Positions 1 through 11,649 of a stretch of 64,000 bases of DNA are shown here, piece after piece. How positions within the stretch are numbered: the first letter of the stretch is position 1; each line of letters opens with the position of its first letter. The stretch is from Botrytis cinerea B05.10 (taxonomy: Eukaryota; Ascomycota; Leotiomycetes; Helotiales; Sclerotiniaceae): positions 868,001 to 932,000 of the forward strand of contig NC_037314.1 in NCBI RefSeq assembly GCF_000143535.2, written 5' to 3'. The notes under the pieces were generated by a model, which saw only the letters and a list, made by a program, of their open reading frames with translations, was not told the DNA's origin and ran no database searches. The position numbers and the translations under genes are program-made.

Positions 1-3000
1 ATTACACCGTCAGCCTATACCGCAAATCTAATCTCGAGATGCCTTTTGTTGCACGTCGCATTCTGCTCGCGAATTTCCTATTGCGTTCGAGAAATGCACG
101 ATTGGCTCTGAGGAGATGAGAGAGGAGCCACAGAATTCATAGACCGAGATAAGCTGCGATCTTTATTGGATAGTATGATACGAAGGACTGCGAAAGAGGG
201 CCAGAACTGGGGTCTACCGAATCTGAAATGTGCAACGTCATCGCCAGCATTTGAAGCCTGTAACTTACGGGTGCTTTCAACTACCAGTGCACATGGATGA
301 TCTCCCGAGATTTTACCTCCCCCCGATATTCGTACAATACAAGGATAAGTATGAAATGGAACTCCTATTCGTCGATGTATACGAGGCGCGTATACACACG
401 GACTTGCAAGCGCCTTGTCTGATATATGTCTTGAAGGATGTTGGGACTTTGAATGATTGTGTCTATACTCGGTTAGCCTAGATTGTACTGATGAATATTG
501 GCCAATTAATTGTCTGCTCACTCCTCTCTGTATGTAGCGAGTCCCTTTTGTTGCGTTCCTCCTGGTGTTGTCTGTGCTCCGGTTGGTTGTACCATTGCTT
601 CGAAAGTATCTTGTTGCAGATCTCATCTTCTATACTGGGTTCTTAATCGCTGCTTGAATCTTGTTATGTTTCCAAGTGGATGATGTTCTGTATGCATGTG
701 CGTCAACTCTCGAGGTTACTAACGACTCCAATTATGTGTTTGCGAATCTCAGCTCGAGCACGAAGCTTCCAGATATAATCTGACAGGTTCCTTGGTTCTC
801 TGTCGGTATAAGTTTTGACAACGTTTTCGAGATTTCATGTCATTTTGCTATTCCGCATCTATCTTACCACCAGACATTGCCACATCGATCTCGTCCATGG
901 GTAAGTCTATTTCTTTGGGTATCCCCGACTAGAAAATGCTAAACTCTCTCCTGATTCTACCTTCAGACGGTCCATAGATCTAACGCATATCCGTGAAGTC
1001 TTTTACTAGATACGCCCTCTGCCGTACTTCGCAAAAGCACCTTTGCGCAATATTGAAGTCCCACCCGTACCGCATTCGCTTAAACAGTTGATTGCGCGCC
1101 TAATTGCAATTGTGAGATCTCTCCACGAGGTCACCATTTCGGTCTCGGTTCTCCGATGTACTGATTATATAAATAGTTTTACTAAGGGCTTATGTTGGTC
1201 TCCCTTATCTCTTGGGATATTACGTACAGTTATTGGTTCTGGCGTCCTCACGATTTTTGCCTGGTCTTCGTCCGACCTGCAAAATCAATCATCATAAGTC
1301 TATGTATCCGTATCAGGTAGAGAAAAAAGATCACTTGAAGTATATGGTAGTATGGGTTTTCCGCTTTAGAATTAGTCCATGTTGTGTATCAATCTTATCG
1401 AACTACAGCTACTGAAGCCTGTTGCTAAGCTAAGGCATATTGTAGTCGACCTGGAGAACATCTTGCTCTGTTGCATGTCATAACAGGCGCGCGTCTAGAG
1501 TGGTTGGCTATATGGATCACACTCGAGTAGGTCAAGAAAAGGCTTTTGACATAATAGCTTACTATAATTACTCATTTTAGGCCAAAATTGGGTAGGCCCA
1601 ACTTCTTCTGAGACACAAATACATTTATGTTGCATGTCTGTGTTAGGCAGCGAGCATAGAGTTGTAGTATCCTACAATTAATGGGGTCTTTTCGAGCTTC
1701 TGTTACCCCTGCTACTGATGTAGACATGCAACAAATGTATTCTTGAGCACTTGAATGGGATCGAAGAGTTGGGATCACCCGCAGCATGTAAGTCTCAGCA
1801 TGAAAACAGTTTATCTGGAGCAAGTTTCTCTGGACTATAGCTTTCACGTGATACTGTCAAGGTGTGTAACGAATGTTTTGCATACAGAGTTCTCGAGTTA
1901 TAGGATTGGTCATGGGCTTGAAGATAAGTTGCTGTTAAATATGTCAATCGTACTACGGAATGACATGACACCAAAAGATTGCGAGACGATTGTAGTACTG
2001 ACCCTGAGATCTTTTGTCCCAACTAGCACCTGGAGCTGCTTGTTAGGCGTTTTTTACACATTCAAGACAAGTACTATCTTACCAAGCTTTATGGTCAAGT
2101 AAAATTTGGCAAGAAAACATGAATTTTTTGCCCTACAGACGAGGACTTCCACAAGTAGAGAGTAACGTCCTTATTGAATTTAGATTAGCTACTTGGAAGT
2201 TATGTGTATTGTATAATGTACACTATCAAAACAATCTGCTCATTGATTCTAGCCTAAACTCAAAATTCCGTTTCTGTTTCTTGTTCCAATCTCTTGTATG
2301 TGCTGCATCACACCTTCCACGTGCCGTTGAGTTATTTTAACCTTTGCCAAAGCACTTTAGAACAAACGGGGAACCTTTGACTCACAAGAAGACCCAAGTG
2401 AAGTTTCCTTGGCTTGAAGATTCTCAAGGTTTCTAGCGTGCAGAAAGAAAAGGTGCGATGAATTCTAAAGTATATACTGCACTACTATGCACCTCTTAGG
2501 AATTGAATCCACCTGCCTTTAGGAACGTATCTCCATTCAACACTTCCTTATTTGTAAGTTAGTTTGGGGCTTTCAAGAAGTCTGGTGTTCATTTACCATG
2601 ATTGAAGGAAACAATTTACCATAATTTTTTTTATATGCATCATCCAATGTCATTAGCAGATACAATCCACTTTCCAATACTCAGTTGCATCACTTTACAT
2701 TATTATTACACCCAATTGAGCTAGTAACTAAGCTAGTTGTCGATTCTGTTCGTAGACATAGAAGGACTTCTAAGCTAATATAAAAGCTCCCATCCATCCC
2801 CATGAACTCATTCTCCACTAAATCTTTCAAAGCCAGATCCTTTGATATCCCAGGAAATCACCTGAAGCAGTTAGCAACTGGGTCACTTTCCAATCTCTCT
2901 ATCATACTATAATACCTGCCTTCAATCATTTCCGCTTATCTTTTGGTGCAGACATTACCAAAGCAAAGACAATTTCTCTACTCCTGAGATTATCAGTAAA

Positions 3001-3001
3001 C
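1..3001. other. Stretch without a supported gene
   Basis: No convincing gene is visible. The longest open frames (minus 78-626; plus 1755-2102) overlap open frames on the other strand, lack splice-linked partners and show no motif I know. The last few hundred bases, with a pyrimidine-rich segment near 2780-3000, are probably the promoter and 5' leader of the RBR gene that follows. Confidence 0.5.
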
Positions 3002-3815
3002 ATGCCTGATGTCAGTAGCACCTGATATTCTCTCATGCGATTCTTTACTTACGTAAATTACAGTCTTTCTTGCAGCCTACCTCACCTCAGGCAGCCAATT
3101 GGACAAACAACACACAAACAGATAGCAACGAAGATCCAAGTCAAGTCCAATGCTCCCTTTGTCAAGAGTCTCAGGATATACAATTGAACTTTGCATTTCC
3201 TTGCGGTTGTGTGTATTGCAGCACTTGCCTCCGAGGACGCTTCACTCGCGCGATAGAGGATGAGTCTATGTTTCCTGTCAGTTGCTGCTTGGATGTCGAC
3301 GATCTCACATTGGCTTATCATTTATTGTCTCCGGAAATCATTCGCGACTATGAAGACAAGAAAATCGAATACGAATCCGAAGATCGTATGTATTGCTCCA
3401 ACAAATTTTGCTCTGCTTTTATCGCCCAGGAACGTATCAAAGGACATCAAGCTTTCTGTAAAAAGTCGGCATGTGGTATGGTCACGTGTACAAGGTGTAA
3501 GAGCGAATGGCACGATGGAGAATGTTCTCGCGACTATGATAAAGAGCTAGTTCTTGCCGAAGCCCAGAGACAAGGCTGGAAACAATGTGGGAATTGTGGT
3601 ACCTTGATCGAATATGCTGCTGGGTGTCCCAAAATGATGTAAGTCCTCGATGTTTCCTCTCACTCTCTGTCTCGCTTCCCATAGTCTTGCTTCCCATAGT
3701 CGTAAACTAATTACCACATTCTAGATGCCTATGTGGCTTTAAATTCTGCTTTTACTGCACCTTGGCACTGGAAGATTGTCTCTGCCACGGTGGCTATGAA
3801 GACGACGGTACATAG
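3002..3815 (+). CDS. RBR (RING1-IBR-RING2) E3 ubiquitin ligase, compact
   Basis: Three exons: 3002-3010, 3076-3638, 3725-3815, giving 220 aa. RBR ligases accept ubiquitin from an E2 on a RING2 cysteine and pass it to substrate. RING1 starts near residue 28 with VQCSLCQ and continues through PCGCVYCSTC. The IBR includes MYCSNKFC, TCTRC and HDGEC. RING2 reads QCGNCGTLIEYAAGC and, across the second intron, KMICLCGFKFCFYC. The cysteine of AAGC sits where the catalytic cysteine of parkin/ARI-type RING2 lies. The only good start uses a 9-nt first exon (Met-Pro-Asp), because the second exon has no ATG before RING1. Both introns have GT-AG ends (65 and 86 nt). The protein is almost nothing but the RBR core, with no Ariadne, UBA or RWD domain, so its substrate and any auto-inhibition cannot be read. 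The family call is firm; the tiny first exon is less certain. Confidence 0.88.
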
Positions 3816-4231
3816 GAGGATCTACTTAAGAAGTCATAGAGATAGACTCGATATCATCAATAGGATCGTGGAGGTACAGTCCGTTGTGGTTTACATGGAT
3901 GAGATGTATGATGAGAGGGCTTGGTGGGGGGGTACCTGGAGTTGTGGAAAATTGCACTTCGTGGTTAAAGCGTTGGCTAGGATTTGAAAAGCCCATTGAT
4001 GGAGTGGACGCACATCCCAATTCTTTATTAGCATACTATATGTAGGAGGTACGAAACTACAAAGCGTTATGTAAGCAAATGGTTAATGCATCGAAAACAC
4101 TCGAGTAAATTTCCTAATTTGGAACAACAACCTCAGAACAAAAGTGGGACACATAGACAAGAAGAGCCAGAAAAATGAACAAAAAAAAAAGCAAAAGGAT
4201 AGGCAGAAAGGTATCTACGTACAGTTGATTC

Positions 4232-4333
4232 AACAATATAGATGAACGTTGTGAATGTTGTGTGCCTAAGCCACGAGGAGACCTCGAAGTTGTCGGAGAG
4301 AACGACCGGTAAGTTTAACAATATAGATGAACG
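4232..4333. repeat. 17-bp direct repeat pair
   Basis: The sequence AACAATATAGATGAACG occurs at 4232-4248 and again at 4317-4333, 85 bp apart and in the same orientation. This is read directly; its function is unknown. Confidence 0.75.
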
Positions 4334-4543
4334 CTATGCCCTCAAGCAGATAGATCAGGCCATTCCGCTAAGTGTCGGAGACGAAGGAAACAGCATTATT
4401 GGGAGATAAGTATACCAAAAGTGGTCCCGAAAAATGCTTGCTTAGTATATCATTTTGATATTCACCTCACAACATTCACCGGCGACGTCTCTTATTGGCT
4501 TCGTGACAAGAACGCGTCGCTGGTAGATACTACGAGGCCGTAG

Positions 4544-4549
4544 TATAAA
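4544..4549 (+). promoter_or_regulatory. TATA-like box upstream of the small gene
   Basis: TATAAA lies 105 bp before the ATG at 4654, a plausible distance for a fungal gene with a short leader. Position and match are the only evidence. Confidence 0.4.
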
Positions 4550-4653
4550 GTCGCGCGATTGAATTTAGCTTTCAAATCTCGCGATAGCAACAATAGCAGT
4601 TTGCTTACCAATTTCAACCCTACTAAATTACCTCACCATTCAACCATATCAAA

Positions 4654-4961
4654 ATGAACACTGCAGTCAGTGATTTTTATTCTCTGTGCCGTGAGATGGG
4701 CCACCATCCTCAGGCGTTTATCAGGCTCAGCAACTAGCCAAAGAACCGCGTTGCCCTAGTGGTTACAAGGCAGCCAAGATTGCTTTGGCTAGAAAGGCTA
4801 CGCATTATCTCAGTGGTACCCACGTTCAGGTCACAGCAGCAGCTGACCTCAGGGCCGATTTCATTCTGAGACGTCCTGAAGGACAAACAATGGAGTGGCA
4901 TGAAGCGGTGAGGTTATTTACGGAGAGATTATCCAAAAGATTGAATGAAGGCAGTAGTTAG
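4654..4961 (+). CDS. Small conserved-looking protein, 80-82 aa, unrecognised
   Basis: Exon 1 is 4654-4665 (Met-Asn-Thr-Ala). Exon 2 starts at 4725 or 4731 and ends at the TAG at 4959-4961. Two AG acceptors 6 nt apart (ending 4724 and 4730) are both in frame, giving 82 or 80 aa with or without Ala-Gln. The protein is soluble, with no signal peptide or membrane segment. It has a basic, alanine-rich central helix-like stretch (KAAKIALARKATHYL), then a conserved-looking GTHVQVTAAADLRADFILRRP and a C-terminal helix ending RLNEGSS. A TATA-like box sits about 100 bp upstream. I do not recognise the family. Support comes from a clean intron (59 or 65 nt), the open frame and protein-like composition; it is too short for a simple 60-aa open-frame screen from ATG. 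Confidence 0.6.
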
Positions 4962-7900
4962 ACGGTGTTACGTGTTTCTGGTCTTAAATATCTAGATGTA
5001 TAAACCATTAGAGCGGAAATAGCTAATAACCTGCAAACTCTTGGACAACGTTCGAATTCGATTATTCAATTTGATTTTGGAAGGAAAGTTTGAGGGAAGG
5101 TGCATCGAACTAATCTATTTTGGTATTCTTCTTATTCTCAAGCGAGAAGAGCAGATCTTTCGTACCTGCTTTCAATAATGCACTTTCCCGACTTCAACCA
5201 CTCGATCACAACTCTATATTTCTCTACATTGGTTTCGACTGCGCGTATCTCTCGGTCGGGCATCTCAGATAGAACGAGTCCATTGCCTAACCTCTCCCTT
5301 CCATGATGTTACTTCTTAGCTTCGACTTCTAGCCAGTAGTGACGTGTATTCAGCTTCTTCTTCTGAAATCACTTCTTATTAGTTCTATCGAGCTAACTAT
5401 TAACTGATTGTTATAGCGAGCTACTGCTCAGCTTCTGCATTCCATACATCTCTTCTTGGCTTCGGGCTTATATATCATGGATCTATTCGAATTCCCCAAC
5501 TTCAAGTTTCGATTCAAAAAAGCCAACGGTGTCTTATTCATGCTGTGCTTTCAATACCTCTTAACCTTTCAAGAACTATGACCTCTCCTTATTATCTTCC
5601 GCTGCTTCCATCTCTTTTTGACTTCAGCTTTCTGGTGATCGAGCAGCTTGTCTTGTTTGTGTGCCATGAAGCACGTGCGTGTTACACACGTGATTTGTAC
5701 TCTTCATGGATGTTATCCAGTGCACTGCTCACCATTCGATCTAGTCTAGATCTGCAGTTTAGTGTCAGCAAAGAATTTGATATCTGTATGTGCTACTATC
5801 TTGGCATAACATGGCCGATTGTGCACAGATCCTCCTCGCTCAATGAAGCACTATGAAAGAAGGATACCAGCTTAGGCTGCCATGATGAGAAGCTGCCATG
5901 ACGAGAAGAACTACTCACACGATACCGTGCCCCTTTCTTCGTTCCCAATCCGTACTCGTCTCGCGTTGCTATGCCAGTGTGCAGGACGCGCAATAATTCA
6001 GCATCATAGCTTCTCCAGCCCCTTTTCAATATTTCCCCATGCACGTAACCGCCTCAGCTGCAAACTTCTGCAAAGGCCCATATTTCTCATTTAAAACGAT
6101 TCCTTCGTCTAAAGCACCTGCACATATACAGTGAGGTCTTTCACCTCCCTTGACGTTTCAGATACCAACAGCATATAGATACCAGCCCTCCACTTTCCAA
6201 CAACACGAACTCTCATGTTGAAGGTCGAAGGATTCTGATACTCCACTCCCCATCTCCCCGCGATCACCTGAATCCTTCTCCTTTATCGGAGGATCGGAGA
6301 CGTATCATATCATGATCATCAATGTCAATCCGATCACATGCTTCATGTCGAACCCAGACTTCCAGGTTTTTCGGATTCGCAATCCGTCGATCGCGAGCAT
6401 CCCACGCTTCTTATCCATTCTTCACCCCTTGATCATACATCTCCGTGGCAAAATGCTATCTACAGCATCCAATGAATTGAAGCATGAAGGCGGCGATCCC
6501 TTGAATATCTATGCCTCGGTTCCTATCCGACATGCACATCAATCTATGGACTTTTGAACATTGACGCCGTTGACGCCTTAATCTGATGGATCTACAAAAC
6601 ATCGTTAACCGAACTAAGAGGCAGCAACCACTCAAAAGTCTTGAATTACTGGCTTCAATATCCTATGGCCGCCCTTACCTTTTGGCCAAAAGGCATCTCC
6701 AACTCTCACCCCACCGGCCGTACGGCATGACCCCGGTCTCATTACACACCCAATCACAATACATTAAATCTTGCATTTGTCTCTCTGCATTTTGTCCGGC
6801 ACTTGCTTCAATCTAGACTCCACTGCATTTTGCGTCCCCGCCCAATTAGTGATATTCCCAGTCCGCTCCGCCCCACTACAAACCCCTGGTTCAAAGACTC
6901 GGACCACCAACCAACCACTGAGCAGATCCAAAATTAACCTTTATATCCTCCCCTGTCCCTGTCGCTCAGGTCACACTATCTGGCCTCTTTCCAGGTAAAT
7001 CTCCTCGCGTGCAGACTCGCTGCAGTTGCTTTGTTTGCCTTATGGACGGTGGAGCTATTTCTTAGTGCGCTTCCAAGGACCAGGATGGCAGGTTCATTGA
7101 TCATGCGACTACCATGCGCTATTAAATTCCCAACCAGAGAGAGAATTTCCACTAGCACAGCCATGATACAACCTACAGACAGACCTTAAGTTACACCAGA
7201 GTACCGGCCCTGGGTCAATGTATTATTGACCCTCCATGTTGGCGCCTAAAGCTTTGACAATCTATGCGTGTGAATGTTGTTCAGCATGAAGAAGAAAGAC
7301 CCTTAATTTATGTCAAACCTTATGAACTCGAAGAACCCTGAGCTTTGAGATGTTAAAGTGCAAAATAAGGAAATTGTGAATTAAAACCGATGACTCTAAT
7401 GTTAAGGATGATGCCCAAGCTAAGCGAGAAAGCAAGTAAGGATTTTCATCAGGAATCTATGGGGCGGAAAAACAATTCCCGACAGAGACCCACAAGCACA
7501 TGCGTGTGCTTCAAGAGGACGCAAAGGATCCTTTTGTTCTAGAAAAGGAATGGAAGGGAGAAAAAGCCCTAAAAGCTAGGGCAAACCTAGCTAAAACTTC
7601 AAGTGTAGGAGGAATCGATCAGGGCTAACCTAACTAACCTTTTCTTCAACACACTTCCATTGACCACTCGCAAAAGCTCTTTTGCTTGAGATTCTGCATG
7701 CATGTTCCTTTCAAACAAGACAAACTACTGTACTCCTTCTACTCGCGTGCGCCAAGTGTCTCAATTTCTTCTGGAAGGTTGCATGGAAGGCCGCATGTCG
7801 TGTTGAACATGTGCTTATTCCTTCGTCTCCTTTGTATATGTACATACCCGATTAATTTATTCACACCGCCTCTTCATTTCCACAGCTCTTCATGTACGAG

Positions 7901-10900
7901 TCCTTCGACATTTTGGAAGTTGGAACACCATTAATGCATTAGGATCAGGATTCCCTCGAACAAGCTGCATGCAACATTTCGGGTGAGAAAGAGCAAGGAA
8001 ATGCCACGCGAGGAAATCTTTCACAATGGATCTACGCCATCACCTACAGATAAATTGCAGCGTGAAAGTTTACCTGTGATGAGCACCAGTAATATGCAAT
8101 GCAATGTAATGTCATGTCATGTCATGTACGGCGATATATTATATGCACATGCCTGCAGGTGATATAAATCTCGTAACGTAACAGAGATCATTTTGGGATA
8201 TCCATCGCCAATCTCCAGCCCCAACGACAAAAAATTTCAGCAGTGCGTAGCCTGCGCAGCGGAAATCATAAAATAAACAGCGTAAATTACCTATAACTTA
8301 AGATTTACATGAGATTCATTCCCAGCACCAATGCTCCATAGTTGCCAGGGATGTTAGTCACAAAATCGGGGAGTTCCGCTCTGTGCGCCAGCGGTTCATT
8401 ACTCAATCCTAACTTTATATACTGGACCTGCTCATTTAGCCTGACTGGTCGAGCGTGCCTGCTACCGAAAGATTCCAGTTGGTATAGCCTACCGAAACGC
8501 CTTTACCGAGACTAATCGTCTACAACTTCCTGGTTTGGCAGTGGACGGTTCGGGCTTTAGGACTTTGTGATCCAAAACGTGTGGAAAGGATGTTCGGCTA
8601 CAGCACTCACTAGCTCTTGTGGGCACGTAATCAAAATGAACCACAACCGTTGGATTTCCAATCTTGGCTTACGGGATGAGAGGCAACACTAGAGTCTAGA
8701 ATGGTAACCGGATGGAGAATTACAGTAAAGAAGCGATGCATTTACATTTTGAGACCATTTTTTGTGGGAATTTGCCGTTCGTTTCTCGAGGGTATTTCCC
8801 GAGACGAAATTGGAGTTAGAGTCTTTGCATGTGTTTTAGAAGCATGGCTTCGGGCCGTCCGATGACATCAATTACATAAGTGGTCTCGGAAAGCCATCTG
8901 TTTTCGGGAGCGCGGCGTGGATTTCCACGTGTGATTTGGGGCCTGCCGAAGTGGCAGTTCAGCACGGTAATGAATCAAGCCTCTGGTGTGACGATTCACG
9001 AATGGTGTGTATATTGGTTTCAAACCTTCAAAGGACTAACGGAGATTGGATGTGAATACGGATCGAGTGGAAGAGGAAGACTGGAAGAGGAAGTGCACGA
9101 ATGCTATTCGCCACCTTAGTGCTATGTGTTCTAAGATTTAAACGTCTTTATTAATACGAACACACGATGATATTTCACAGCCGAGCCAGTTCGCAGTGTG
9201 TCAACACGACTGGGTACTTGGATGTATCCAGAAGATGCTGAATAAAACAATCAATGCAGGGTCCTGCACCACACCAGGGGTTTCCTTTCATCTCTCTCCA
9301 ACAACTCACTCGCCATCCGTTCACCGTTGTTCCCAAAAGAGAAATCCCAACCTTACGAGCGGAACGTAGTTTTCCACTCCTCTCCTCCCCTCCCCATCAT
9401 GGAAGAAAGATCTTCCATGCTTCACTGTCACTACCCTGACACACACACACATCCCACCTTTAATACTCTAACTACCGCCGCACCGCTTTTAACTCTGCAG
9501 CATGGACCAAACGTTGAACGCTCAAACTCAAAATCCCAAGCTCTCTGCCAAAGATCCACTCTTTACATGTTTTACTGCAAGACCTTGGAAAACTCAAATA
9601 GATGCAATGTCCTTCAGATAAATGATTCCACAGCACGGAGCAGATAATGAGCAGGCTTGCACTGCTACTGTCTGCCAGTCCTGAGCTCATTGGCGTAGGA
9701 ACCAGGTACCTACGCCTTTAATTAACACTGCATCTCAACATCATGATCACCAACCCACTAAACAGCATACTCAGTCATGTATCCAGTCGCACAATCTCAC
9801 AATCTATGTCACCGCTTGCGTTGATTTTCCACACGCTCTCTCCCCGATGCCCCTCCCATCATATCTGCCTTCTGATACGCATACGTATGTACGAAAGACA
9901 TTGCAAGTGACAAGTTACAACGTTGCATCTACATGAATCCGGAGAGCAAATTAGGTTAATCTTCGCCACCACATCGGCCTCGCTCCCCGTCTTTCGCTCC
10001 CCCATTTCTTATCTATCAACTGTTTCACACAACAACATCGCATCGAAGATTTCCCAAGCATCTCATCATCAACCACAAGATATCTCATCTCGATCTCCAT
10101 CATCACGATCAATCGCTCGCCCAACAAACCAAACTCTGCTGTTCCCATCTCCTCCCAGAAGATCTTCGTCCCAGACGTCATCCATTCCACTGCTATCTGC
10201 ACCATGCATCCTGGGCGACGGGTGTACTGTATGTAAGGTGAGGTCATGACATATTGTTTCTCGTCATGCGTATCTTGTCTTGTAGATCTATCGTGCTCTC
10301 TTCGCCGTGGCCTCTGTCTACCTCTCAAGCTCCCTCCACCCACCTCTGTCCTTCGCAATCACACAGTCTCATAAAATATCAGCTCTGTAAAAATCCATCG
10401 GACGCTCATGACTAAGCCACACGAACACACAAGCCTCCTCCTTACTCATGTTCATGCGCCACCCCACATGTTTCACCTCATTCATTCATTTCACCTCAAT
10501 TGTTGGATTTTCACGTGGTTTCTATTCACGGGACCGAATAGAACAGGTGGAGGGAAGGGCCCCCAGGTCTGAAACTAGGGGTCCTCTAATCGTCCTGTAC
10601 TCCCTTACACCAATTTCATTTGCGAGACCTATCAGACACTCCATAGATAGGTATAAGCCACGATCATGCACAATGGTTGATCTCTAGAATCTCGACCATG
10701 ATCGAATTGAGATACTGTAGATCATGTGCACAAGAAAGGAGCTTTTTTCACAAAATCGAATTACAACAAAAGATCTAGTAGATCCAGTTAACTGACATAT
10801 TCAACTCCCATACTAATAACCCTATCAAGAAAGAGTAGGGACTTTACAAATTCAAACGCCTCTAGAGATTTCGATCCATCCCTCCCATTTTCTCTTCCAT

Positions 10901-11649
10901 CTCGCAAAGCCCAAGCAATCCAACCAACCATCCGTTAAGTTTTTATTCCCATCCCAAACTATTTTGCCCAACTCCAAACTCGTTACCAAATGAGATTCGT
11001 CTTCATAGTGTCAATGATATATCCAAAATGATATTCAATGATTGATCACTCTAAACCCCTCAAAACAAACCCCATACATACATAAAAAGTTCGAATCCTA
11101 CCAATCTATTGAAGCGACTTATAACCCACATTCTTCGCTATTAATGAAAAACGCCTTCGTTTTGCTCACGGAATGACTGTGAGAGAGGTAAAGAAAACAA
11201 GAAACAAAAGGAAAACGGTGCAATTTTTGATTTTGAAAACATAAAAAAGGAAAAGGAGTATTAGGCTCTTGTAATGTACGGAGAAAAGTAATAAACGTAT
11301 GCAAGATTCAGCCAATGAATGATCAGCCGCCCTTCTGCTGAAGTTCCAGAGAACAACAAATATATATATTTGCGTTTGTGAAGCTATGTCACCATCGGCT
11401 GAAAGCCATCGTCTGATTCCCTCAAACCAATTCAATCTATGTCGGGGTATAATCTCTATACTCTCATCTGCATGATTCAGAACTCCGCCCAATGCAATCG
11501 TTTTGTTGTAGAAACGCCTGTGAGAATTTGGAAAAAAAAAGGATTCTGGGAAATTCGTTACTCGTGAGATGGTAATTACTGGGATCGAAATCGAAATAAA
11601 TCGCGTGGCTTATTTCGGAAAATTGTCGGGAGTCCGAGTAGAGGATAGA
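4962..11649. other. 6.7-kb gene-poor convergent interval
   Basis: This lies between the 3' ends of the small gene (plus) and sfp1 (minus). Every open frame is short, low in complexity or shadowed on the other strand. I could not join neighbouring frames through plausible introns into a recognisable protein. An ATGTC microsatellite near 8.1 kb is listed separately. Pyrimidine-rich segments at 9.2-10.4 kb resemble fungal 5' leader or promoter DNA. Non-coding transcripts or a diverged gene cannot be excluded. Confidence 0.45.
8096..8128. repeat. ATGCA/ATGTC pentanucleotide microsatellite
   Basis: A short run of imperfect 5-bp units (ATGCA drifting to ATGTC) in non-coding DNA. Read directly. Confidence 0.75.

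Larger units (their letters stand above)
3816..4653. other. Intergenic region between the RBR gene and a small gene
   Basis: Probable 3' UTR of the RBR gene followed by the promoter of the small gene at 4654. It holds a 17-bp direct repeat and a TATA-like box, both listed separately. No further coding signal is seen. Confidence 0.5.

Noticed and set aside
78..626. 182-aa open frame on the minus strand
   Set aside because: Ser/Arg-rich, no motif, competing plus-strand frame at 230-481, no splice partners; likely a chance open frame.
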